Shown piece after piece: positions 15,027 through 21,069 of a stretch of 21,418 nucleotides of DNA. Numbering within the stretch: position 1 is the stretch's first letter; every line of letters starts with the position of its first letter. The notes below the pieces were generated by a model. The model was not told where the DNA came from. It saw nothing but the letters and a program-made list of their open reading frames with translations, and did no database searches. Source of the DNA: a virus; the IMG/VR virus record IMGVR_UViG_3300033149_005798, positions 1 to 21,418 of that record; one strand, 5' to 3'. A program made the position numbers and the translations under genes.

Positions 15027-15270
15027 GTGAATGCTCCCCACAGCAAGCTGCGAGGCTTCTAGGCCGGAGCCAAGCCCTGCATCCCCAGGGCCAACCAAGC
15101 AAATTTACGGTCTTCAAGAAAGCGATTGTAAAGCCAGCGGCAAGCATCCAAAGTCTGATTCAATTTCCTGATTTGTGCCTTGCTCGGAAAAAGCCTATAT
15201 TTAAATGTTTTTTCATAGTGTTTATACTGTACAAACTATCGTTCTAAAAGATAAGATGTTTTAATGATTG
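15027..15270 (-). mobile_element. Internally deleted tnpB element, copy 3
   Basis: On the minus strand similarity to copy 2 begins near 15270 (TTAAAACATCTTAT, then TTTTAGAACGATAG). It runs through a tnpB start region (ATG at 15216), a 49-codon in-frame tnpB N-to-C fusion ending at TAG 15061-15059, the hairpins GCCCTG...CAGGGC and CCTCGCA...TGTGGGG, and GGAGCATTCAC. The left-end hairpin found in copy 2 is missing, so this copy looks immobile. It occupies the leader of the small terminase gene; only about 30 bases separate its right end from the terminase ATG. Confidence 0.85.
15059..15208 (-). pseudogene. tnpB: TnpB N-terminal/C-terminal deletion fusion
   Basis: The frame reads TFKYRLFPSKAQIRKL, NQTLDACRWLYNRF and LEDRKFAW, which is the classic TnpB N-terminus. 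It then joins LALGMQGLAPA and the stop, the TnpB C-terminus, leaving out about 300 central codons. The frame is unbroken for 49 codons, but the ATG at 15216 is out of frame by two bases. Six A residues follow it, where copy 2 has four, and four would restore MKTFKYR. No other in-frame ATG, GTG or TTG start is seen nearby. It lacks all RuvC catalytic residues and cannot be a nuclease. Confidence 0.85.
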
Positions 15271-15274
15271 CTTT

Positions 15275-15365
15275 TTTCTGCATGGAAGGTGTAAGGATTT
15301 TAATTATTATCAAAAAGACAGCAAGACGGCTTACACTATGTGTTGGGCCTCACCTTTAAAAAAGG
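15275..15365 (-). other. Unexplained intergenic sequence with competing stems
   Basis: This is the remaining gene-free stretch between copy 3 and the upstream gene. GTGTAAG (15336-15330) pairs with CTTACAC (15295-15289). Alternatively AAGGTG (15356-15351) pairs with CACCTT (15291-15286). The two pairings share three bases, so they cannot both form fully. A TCTTTTTGAT run follows the middle. I recognise no known riboswitch or small RNA class. Confidence 0.3.
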
Positions 15366-15381
15366 AAAACCAATACAAAAT

Positions 15382-15789
15382 CTATTCTGATCTCAACTTC
15401 TGTAAAACCTCCTTTATTAAAACCAAAAATTCGGGCGTCATTTGATGCCCGAATAAATTTTCAATCTCAGAACCAAAATATACTTCAAGCTGTTGTAAAT
15501 TATTCAACCTCCTAGTACTCATCACGTTTTCTGTAGAATCTATTTCATCCTTATTATCAACAATCCAATCAATAGCTTCATCTGAAATATACAAGTACTC
15601 ATCCTTAATACTTTTAGATAATGAATCCCTTTGCCTAAAATATGCCTTCAACGATCTAGAAATCTTGTTTCTAGTCTCCAAACTATGACAAGTACCTAAT
15701 CTTTTTAAACGAATTTTATTTTTACTCTCCTCACTTAATTTATAGCCAACAGGCCTACCACGTTTACGGACTATTTTAACATCCTCCAT
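15382..15789 (-). CDS. Small AT-hook/NUMOD3 DNA-binding protein
   Basis: This 135-residue protein has an AT-hook-like RKRGRPVGYK at residues 8-17. It also has two NUMOD3-type helices, SEESKNKIRLKRLG (19-32) and SLETRNKISRSLKAYF (36-51), which in homing endonucleases contact the minor groove. No nuclease motif follows. The C-terminal half is acidic and helical with no recognised domain. It starts 7 bases after the NusG-like gene's stop, with only an AAGGGA site about eleven bases upstream. Being the last gene before the terminase pair, it might be a DNA-recognition or regulatory protein for packaging or late transcription. It could also be a domesticated remnant of a homing endonuclease. The function is inferred only from motif types. 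Confidence 0.55.
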   Translation of the reverse strand: MEDVKIVRKRGRPVGYKLSEESKNKIRLKRLGTCHSLETRNKISRSLKAYFRQRDSLSKSIKDEYLYISDEAIDWIVDNKDEIDSTENVMSTRRLNNLQQLEVYFGSEIENLFGHQMTPEFLVLIKEVLQKLRSE

Positions 15790-15795
15790 ACCATA

Positions 15796-16272
15796 TTATT
15801 TCCCTTCCATTAAGATATCATCAACTGAACATTTAACAAGCCTATCTGAACCAAATAATTCCACAGCTACTATAACTTTATCATCGTTAATACTAACAAT
15901 TCTACAAAACATTCCTTTAAACGGAGTCGATTTTAATTTATAATAATTACCAACCGCTAGTTTATCACTAACTAAAATTTCTTCATAAGTTTTTTCACTT
16001 AATTTTGATATTCTTTCAATTTCATTTTCGTCACACTCGCCTACATAAGTAAAAAAATAAGGGTTATTTAACAAAGTATTCAAAATTACATTGTTATTCT
16101 TATACTTTAAAAATAAATAGTTAGCGTACAAAGGCACTTTAGTTTCACCATTCTTCCTTTTAGTCTCTACTAAAGGGTAAAACACATCTTCTATATCCTC
16201 TAAATTCCTAACAAAATTTAAAGCTTGTTTGTATCGCTGTTGATTAATCGCCCATACATGCCATCCTACCAT
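15796..16272 (-). CDS. Phage NusG-type transcription elongation/antitermination factor
   Basis: This 158-residue protein has a NusG N-terminal (NGN) domain at about 1-98: WHVWAINQQRYKQALNFV, then the strand PLYANYLFLKY (47-57), the equivalent of LFPGYVFV in NusG, then PYFFTYVG. A KOW domain follows at about 105-155 (VGNYYKLKSTPFKGMFCRIVSI and the VAVELFGSDRLVKCSVDDI strands). NGN binds the RNA polymerase clamp and helps it read through pauses and terminators. Specialised paralogues such as RfaH and LoaP act on single long operons. Lying three genes before terL, it may act on the phage's own late operon. The start has AAAGGTGG six bases upstream. It is somewhat shorter than housekeeping NusG (about 175 residues). 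Confidence 0.85.
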   Translation of the reverse strand: MVGWHVWAINQQRYKQALNFVRNLEDIEDVFYPLVETKRKNGETKVPLYANYLFLKYKNNNVILNTLLNNPYFFTYVGECDENEIERISKLSEKTYEEILVSDKLAVGNYYKLKSTPFKGMFCRIVSINDDKVIVAVELFGSDRLVKCSVDDILMEGK

Positions 16273-16273
16273 C

Positions 16274-16540
16274 TTAATCCACCTTTACTACCTGTGTTAC
16301 TTTTTTACAAGAAGGACATATCATCATAACAGTATTTTTAGGCGCTGACAACATATAGCCACATTTTTCACAACAAAAACATTCATTTAATTTTGGACGC
16401 CTTGGTTTAGAAAAAGTAAACGGTAATTTCTTATACTCATCAGCAAACTTACTCTCTCTATGTATCCTCTCACGATATTTTTGTAAACCACCATCAGGAA
16501 TCCATCTCCGTCCAGTAGAACCAGCGCTTAACTCACCCAT
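16274..16540 (-). CDS. Small zinc-ribbon protein
   Basis: From the ATG at 16540 the protein has 88 residues (MGELSAGSTGRR...). GGAGG sits five bases upstream of this start. An ATG at 16552 would add four residues but has no ribosome binding site. The C-terminal third is a zinc ribbon: CFCCEKCGYML then MICPSCKK, with the CxxC pairs about 18 residues apart. The N-terminal part is basic and has no recognised fold. Its first codons overlap the end of the HD gene, so the two are probably translationally coupled. The ribbon could bind nucleic acid or RNA polymerase, or be part of a protein contact. Transcription-related work is plausible beside the NusG-like gene, but unproven. Confidence 0.7.
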   Translation of the reverse strand: MGELSAGSTGRRWIPDGGLQKYRERIHRESKFADEYKKLPFTFSKPRRPKLNECFCCEKCGYMLSAPKNTVMMICPSCKKVTQVVKVD

Positions 16541-17111
16541 CATATCCTCCATCAGCCAAACTAACCTTAATAAACCTTCTACTAGCTATATAATCAGCAA
16601 TATACACAGCCAGCTCAGTCATTGTGTACTCAGTTAGTGGCTTTCTATACTTTTCAATTGTCCATGGACCATAATGATAAAAAACAGCAAAATAAATTAG
16701 TAAAGCAGACTCTCTATCTAATTTATTAACAAACTCAGCTTTATAAACATCTGCTATTAATCTAGCCATTATCTGCGGATGATCCTTTACTGTATGCCCA
16801 TACTTCTTAATACCCTGTTTAGCTAAATCATGCAAAATAGCAGCCGCACAAACTTCGTCTTTATACCTCACACAATTCAACCCATTGATTAATTCCATAG
16901 CAACAGCTACTACTTTTTTTGTATGAACAATAGTACCATCGCCTCCAAGTTCATTAATACTATGGTATTTCCCAGTCGAACTAGCAGGACAATCATAAAA
17001 CACATAATCAGGCGCAGCTTTAATACATGCTTCAGTAAATGTTCTTACATCATCTCTACTAATAAAACTTAATTCTCGCTCAAATAATTCTAACCTCTTT
17101 TTATAATCCAT
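16533..17111 (-). CDS. HD-domain phosphohydrolase
   Basis: From the ATG at 17111 the protein has 192 residues. AGGTGAGG lies six bases upstream, better than the GTG at 17123 that overlaps the preceding stop. The HD motif residues are in order (counted from the GTG): H67 in GTIVHTKK, H98-D99 in AAILHDLAKQG, and D177 in VYIADYIASRR. Additional histidines at H110 and H115 and YHYGPW at 149-154 resemble helices of nucleotide-hydrolysing or YqeK/RelA-like HD proteins. These enzymes use metals to hydrolyse phosphate esters of nucleotides. Beside the dNMP kinase, a role in nucleotide pool control or in destroying a host alarmone is reasonable. The substrate cannot be read from the sequence. Confidence 0.8.
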   Translation of the reverse strand: MDYKKRLELFERELSFISRDDVRTFTEACIKAAPDYVFYDCPASSTGKYHSINELGGDGTIVHTKKVVAVAMELINGLNCVRYKDEVCAAAILHDLAKQGIKKYGHTVKDHPQIMARLIADVYKAEFVNKLDRESALLIYFAVFYHYGPWTIEKYRKPLTEYTMTELAVYIADYIASRRFIKVSLADGGYDG

Positions 17112-17119
17112 AATATACC

Positions 17120-17353
17120 TCACCTAGCCCTAATATATGGCGTATCTACAGAAAGATTAACAGTTTCCACAAAAACAACTGGTGATTGTGTATTATAACC
17201 AGGCCGTGGCCTCATTCTCCAATGTCTATTTGGTTGGTTATTGTATTGTAATTCCATACAATCAAATAAATGTCTATCATCGCGCTCCAATGTCGCACCG
17301 TACGGAATTTTAATCCAATAAGGGTTAGTAAATGCAGTCTCTGGCAACGGCAT
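17120..17353 (-). CDS. Hypothetical protein
   Basis: This 77-residue protein begins directly after the preceding stop (TAG then ATG) with AGAGG about ten bases upstream. It is rich in Pro, Asn, Arg and aromatics (NPYWIKIPYG, QPNRHWRMRPRPGYN) and has no clear helix, membrane segment or metal motif. The stop overlaps a GTG of the HD gene. I do not recognise it. Its tight packing into the operon supports that it is real. Confidence 0.6.
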   Translation of the reverse strand: MPLPETAFTNPYWIKIPYGATLERDDRHLFDCMELQYNNQPNRHWRMRPRPGYNTQSPVVFVETVNLSVDTPYIRAR

Positions 17354-17635
17354 CTAACTTAACCTCTTCTTAAATTGGTCATACTCTATCTCTAAAGCTT
17401 TTCTAGTCTCAACATCTAAATCACTATTCGCCTGCACCCACTGCATAAGCATTAAAACAAATTCTGGAACTTGTGCACCTTTCCACTCATAAGAAATTGA
17501 CACATACTCATCATCATTCTTTTTAACTCCCACACGAGCATATTTATAATCGCCGTTCCTCATGATTTCCGAACCTATAATGTCGTCAGTCTTTATTGAT
17601 ATTGTTATAGTACCAGCTTTACTCTTACTAGCCAT
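17354..17635 (-). CDS. Hypothetical protein
   Basis: This 93-residue protein has a GGAGGG site eight bases before the ATG. The N-terminal half is beta-like (TITISIKTDD, YARVGVKKN, EYVSISYEW) and the C-terminal half helical (VPEFVLMLMQWVQANS, ETRKALEIEYDQFKKRL), a compact alpha/beta layout. It has no cysteine. It lies between the dNMP kinase and an unknown gene, with the next start immediately following. No family is recognised. Confidence 0.6.
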   Translation of the reverse strand: MASKSKAGTITISIKTDDIIGSEIMRNGDYKYARVGVKKNDDEYVSISYEWKGAQVPEFVLMLMQWVQANSDLDVETRKALEIEYDQFKKRLS

Positions 17636-17639
17636 TATT

Positions 17640-18221
17640 CTATCCCTCCAAATATATAATAAACTCAGCCGTTTCTTTGGCTATTAAACGTAAATCATCC
17701 AAACTTTTATTGTTTTGTATTACTAAATCAAAAACATCATCACTAAAACTATCTAATGAACACTCAGATGGGTGGTCAGAACCATGAATCTTTGGTGCTC
17801 TATCTCTACAAATACGAATCAACACGCCGCCATTATCCTTAATATAACTCAATTCATTAGGATACCTTACATCAGTAATAATAATATCAGTATTGCCACT
17901 GTCCTTAATAGCCTTATCTAATGCTTCAACCCAATAATCAAAATGTATACTCCTGTACAACTCACCAACAGCTTGCATTATTTCCCTAGCCGTCCAAAAC
18001 CCACCGCTACCTTTAGTATATCGCTGATCAATCTCTTCCTTAGCTGAACCCCATAACTGTTCATAAGACAAATTAAAATGCCAACCACATAAATATTTTA
18101 ACTCATCAGCAAATGCCATTAATTCAAACTCACGCTTAAAATTGCTATAAAACGCATCAACTAAAAAATCAGCAAAAGTATTTTTGCCGGACCTAGCTTT
18201 GCCTGATATACCTACAATCAT
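17640..18221 (-). CDS. Deoxynucleoside monophosphate kinase
   Basis: This 193-residue protein starts MIVGISGKARSGKNT. It carries a P-loop (GKARSGKNT, 7-15) followed by a helix FADFLVDAFY and the FELMAFADELK segment that in T4 gp1-type enzymes contacts the nucleotide base. A later segment, IIITDVRYPNELSYI (about 113-127), matches the conserved TDVRxPNE motif of phage dNMP kinases and is followed by IRICRDRAP. Length and motif order agree with T4 gene 1-like and related kinases. It would use ATP to turn dNMPs, including ones salvaged from host DNA, into dNDPs for phage replication. The start has GTGAGG; the end is four bases from the next gene. Confidence 0.85.
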   Translation of the reverse strand: MIVGISGKARSGKNTFADFLVDAFYSNFKREFELMAFADELKYLCGWHFNLSYEQLWGSAKEEIDQRYTKGSGGFWTAREIMQAVGELYRSIHFDYWVEALDKAIKDSGNTDIIITDVRYPNELSYIKDNGGVLIRICRDRAPKIHGSDHPSECSLDSFSDDVFDLVIQNNKSLDDLRLIAKETAEFIIYLEG

Positions 18222-18228
18222 ACTAGCC

Positions 18229-18474
18229 TCACTTTAATCTAATAATCTTAGATAAATCCTTAAGTTGCTTTCCAAACTTCTCCATACCGTTTACAAACTT
18301 ATAAACATCCTTTTCAAACTTACCACTTCTATATAAAATTTCTTTACTACGATCAATAGGTATTAATTTCACAAGATATTCTTTACAGTTTTTTATACTC
18401 TTAGGCTTTTCTTTATGACATTTTTTAATTTCGCCTTCATCATCAAACTCTATCCAATATTTAAAAAGAAGCAT
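18229..18474 (-). CDS. Hypothetical small Lys-rich protein
   Basis: This 81-residue protein starts at an ATG that shares one base with the preceding stop (TAATG), a mark of translational coupling. It is rich in Lys, Ile and Glu. The N-terminal third looks beta (LLFKYWIEFDDEGEI) and the C-terminal half is a basic amphipathic helix (FGKQLKDLSKIIRLK). It has three scattered cysteines or histidines but no recognisable metal site. Family and function are unknown. Confidence 0.55.
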   Translation of the reverse strand: MLLFKYWIEFDDEGEIKKCHKEKPKSIKNCKEYLVKLIPIDRSKEILYRSGKFEKDVYKFVNGMEKFGKQLKDLSKIIRLK

Positions 18475-18938
18475 TAACTTTTATCGCCTCCAGAAATAGT
18501 TGCACTCCAATACGCTTGGTGGATTTTATAATCTAAAGTTTTTATATCTAACCGCAATTCATTTATTAAATCAAGTAAAGTTTCAATATCTATAACAAGA
18601 TGGTTACTTTTCTGTTCCAAAGCATTGTTATAAATATAACTAACATCGTTTAATTTCTCAACTAACGAATCCCTAAATATTAAAGCTTCGCCTAATGTTA
18701 CAGTCGTATCATTAAATTGTATATTAATAGAAGCTTTTGCCTTTTCTATAACCGCCAAAAACTTTTGGTATTTTTTATACAAAACCTGTAACTCATCAAA
18801 CCGCTTTTTCAAATCCTTTTCTAACAATTTAATATCTCTTTCATCCTCAGTAGCCAATAAATTAGAAATGTGTTTCCTAATTAATTGAATTTGTCCTTTA
18901 ACATAATCCTTTTCCAATACAGCCTCTATTAAATACAC
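18474..18938 (-). CDS. Hypothetical helical protein
   Basis: This 154-residue protein starts at GTG 18938 with AGGAGG five bases upstream, so GTG is well supported. It is almost wholly helical with heptad-like repeats. Helical runs are HISNLLATEDERDIKLLEKD and FDELQVLYKKYQKFLAVI, then a beta-like NIQFNDTTVTLGEAL, then LLDLINELRLDIKTLDYKI. That layout resembles DIP1984-like or septum-like coiled-coil proteins, but I do not assign it. It lies between the cold-shock protein and the kinase cluster. Confidence 0.6.
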   Translation of the reverse strand: MYLIEAVLEKDYVKGQIQLIRKHISNLLATEDERDIKLLEKDLKKRFDELQVLYKKYQKFLAVIEKAKASINIQFNDTTVTLGEALIFRDSLVEKLNDVSYIYNNALEQKSNHLVIDIETLLDLINELRLDIKTLDYKIHQAYWSATISGGDKS

Positions 18939-18949
18939 AACAGCCTCCT

Positions 18950-19168
18950 TTATTCAGGAACAACTTCTTGTGCTTGTATTCCTTTTTCAGTCTCTACAAG
19001 CTTAAAAGTTACTTTCTGACCAGGCTTCAACGTTTTATAGCCATTCATAATAATATAAGAATAATGTGTAAAATACTCGTTCTTATCATCACCATCCTTA
19101 ATTATAAAACCATACCCACGTTCTGAAGAAAACCACTTCACAACCCCACTAACTCTATCATCTGCCAT
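18950..19168 (-). CDS. Cold-shock-domain nucleic-acid-binding protein
   Basis: This 72-residue protein is the full length of a single cold-shock domain. It has VKWFSSERGYGFI, which contains RNP1, then DEKNEYF-type RNP2 in the form EYFTHY where CspA has VFVHFS, then LKPGQKVTFKLVE and the closing strand GIQAQEVVP. The RNP2 motif is less canonical than in host CspA proteins: Val-Phe-Val-His is replaced by Tyr-Phe-Thr-His. CspA-type proteins bind single-stranded RNA and DNA and melt secondary structure. Here it may serve translation or antitermination of phage transcripts. The start has AGGAGG. Confidence 0.88.
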   Translation of the reverse strand: MADDRVSGVVKWFSSERGYGFIIKDGDDKNEYFTHYSYIIMNGYKTLKPGQKVTFKLVETEKGIQAQEVVPE

Positions 19169-19193
19169 TCTAAAACTACCTCCTATAAATAAA

Positions 19194-20186
19194 CTATAAA
19201 ATAGCTGCCATCAAACACCCGTGTGCCACACAAGTCATAGGGTCTGATGCAAGCCGTATTTCACTAATTTTAAACGGAAACTGCCGAGTCTTCAACTCCA
19301 ACTCTAACTTTTCTTTAAAGTTTTTTGCTAAACTTAACCCACCAGCCAAAACAACAGGCAGCGGATTTCTAAACGACGGTAGTTTAGCCTGTTCCAATTT
19401 ATACAAAATATTGTCCAACAAATACCTCATCAATATTCCATAGTAAACAGTTACAGCCTCCTGTATTTTACCTTTAGGATCTAAAAGATCTATCTCTGAC
19501 TCTTCTTTCTCCACCTGAACCAACGATGGAGTAAGATCTAATGCGGTAGCTACCGACTGATCAATCCAATCTCCACCTTTTGTTACTGAAAACTGCACAA
19601 TAGGGTCACCTTCAAAAATTACAGCCGCATTTAACATTCCAGCTCCGCAGCTAACAGTAACTCCGGTCAAATTATCATCCAATAATTCTGAAAATGCTAT
19701 AGCAAAAGCTTCGTTTATAGAAGAAGAATCAAACCCCATCTCACGTAAATAGGTCTTCATCATTGCTTCATGATAAAAAATATCAAAACTAGCATCTACA
19801 GGCTCAGCAGGAATAGAAAATACTAATTTCTCAATTCCTTGTTCTTGGCCAATAAGACTTTTGATGAGTAGCCGTATTATCGGCAAAGCATCTTTCTCTT
19901 TTGGTGATAAAACCCCCCTCTGCATTGGCCGCCTCGCCGCTACATTACGTTCGTTAGCCATATGAATAGCATCCTCACCAACTACTATAAAATCATTGCC
20001 ATCTATAATAAAATTAGCGTGGCGACTTTCTAAAGACATTCTAATACTTTTCTTATTAACTTCTGATTTAGGAGTAAGTTTAAAAAAAGCATCCCTCTCT
20101 TTTTTATATATAGGCTGGCCACCATCACCCATAAATGCAGCTACCAACATATTCGTACCTATATCTAATCCTACACCTTTCTTCAT
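19194..20186 (-). CDS. Actin-like ATPase (MreB/ParM superfamily)
   Basis: This 330-residue protein shows phosphate-1 GLDIGTN (6-12, D8), a helix with INEAFAIAFSE (157-167), phosphate-2 VSCGAGMLNAAV (178-189) and the adenosine motif VVLAGGLSLAKNF (278-290), in the correct order for the actin/Hsp70 fold. The usual Asp of phosphate-2 (DxGxG) is Ser179. From memory a bacterial MreB-like family has similar SxGAGM, so this may be a family feature rather than decay. The length fits a single actin domain without large insertions. Phage actins build filaments that segregate or position DNA, or organise replication. It starts with AGGGGG six bases upstream, nine bases after the stop of the coiled-coil gene, a likely partner. 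Confidence 0.85.
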   Translation of the reverse strand: MKKGVGLDIGTNMLVAAFMGDGGQPIYKKERDAFFKLTPKSEVNKKSIRMSLESRHANFIIDGNDFIVVGEDAIHMANERNVAARRPMQRGVLSPKEKDALPIIRLLIKSLIGQEQGIEKLVFSIPAEPVDASFDIFYHEAMMKTYLREMGFDSSSINEAFAIAFSELLDDNLTGVTVSCGAGMLNAAVIFEGDPIVQFSVTKGGDWIDQSVATALDLTPSLVQVEKEESEIDLLDPKGKIQEAVTVYYGILMRYLLDNILYKLEQAKLPSFRNPLPVVLAGGLSLAKNFKEKLELELKTRQFPFKISEIRLASDPMTCVAHGCLMAAIL

Positions 20187-20195
20187 AAAAACCCC

Positions 20196-21068
20196 CTATA
20201 ATTTCAACAACTTTCTAAGTTTAGAAATATCCTCCTCTACACTTCGCCTTATTTCTTTGCGCTCTTCCTTCACATCTATATGTGTATCTAAATCAGCCTC
20301 TTTTTTCCGTATAGTATCATCCAAAGGATCAATAAAAATACGGTCTTCTAATTCTGGTTTAGGTATTTTACTTCCTACCAACGGGCTAATCGACCCATCA
20401 GCTATTTTTTCATACAACCTATCTAGTTTTTCCTGAAGTTTATCAACAATTTCAACCGATTGATTGTTATTCAATAATGTCTGTAGCTCAGTAATCTTAA
20501 GGTCTCTAGTATGTAATTCATTTTTAACAGCATTAACCTCGCTTTGTAAATCAGAAACAATTTGCTTAGTTTGCACTAATTCATCAGTCTTCTCCCTTAA
20601 CTGCTTATCTTTTTCTTCCAGTTGAATTTTTAATGAATCAATAGTATTTTTAAATTTTTCTATTTCCTTTTCTGAAACACCTTTCTGTCCGGTTAATATA
20701 TTATTCAATCTATTAATTTCAGCATTAGCATTTATAAGCTGCTCTTCAGCCGCTGCAGCTTTTTTTCTCATTTGATTCAATTGATCATTCAAATTTTTTA
20801 AACCACTCTCGTATCTTTTACGTTCTTCTTCACGTACAACATCAACAGCTTCTTCTATTTTCTTTCTAACTTCATCTAATGATAAATACTGCGACGAATC
20901 AACTTCAGTTTGCATCACATCATTAGCAGATTCAACTGAAATTATCGGTGTTAAATGCTTGTACGTTTCTTGTTCCCGCAAAACTTTTTGTTTTAATTGA
21001 ATATCTCTTGGTCCACGTCCCATTAAAATTCTTCCTGGCTTCTCCTTATTATACCTAATCTTAACCAT
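20196..21068 (-). CDS. Long coiled-coil protein next to actin
   Basis: This 290-residue protein starts MVKIRYNKEKPGR with GAGGGA five bases before the ATG. Residues about 65-235 form a near-continuous heptad repeat (KIEEAVDVVREEERKR, LKNLNDQLNQMRKKAAA, IQLEEKDKQLREKTDEL). A linker with Pro/Gly follows (VGSKIPKPELEDR), then a charged C-terminal helix. No enzyme motif is present. A rod between ClpP and an actin, in one operon, could be an adaptor or filament cross-linker, but only position and coiled-coil character support this. It is packed two bases after the ClpP-like gene's stop. Confidence 0.7.
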   Translation of the reverse strand: MVKIRYNKEKPGRILMGRGPRDIQLKQKVLREQETYKHLTPIISVESANDVMQTEVDSSQYLSLDEVRKKIEEAVDVVREEERKRYESGLKNLNDQLNQMRKKAAAAEEQLINANAEINRLNNILTGQKGVSEKEIEKFKNTIDSLKIQLEEKDKQLREKTDELVQTKQIVSDLQSEVNAVKNELHTRDLKITELQTLLNNNQSVEIVDKLQEKLDRLYEKIADGSISPLVGSKIPKPELEDRIFIDPLDDTIRKKEADLDTHIDVKEERKEIRRSVEEDISKLRKLLKL

Positions 21069-21069
21069 T

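Noticed and set aside
14965-15147. 60-residue minus-strand open frame before small terminase
   Set aside because: It lies across the tnpB remnant and the terminase start in a different frame from both; the in-register sequence is the TnpB fusion at 15059-15208.
19996-20436. 146-residue plus-strand open frame
   Set aside because: It is antisense to the actin and coiled-coil genes, spans their junction, and lacks any family resemblance.
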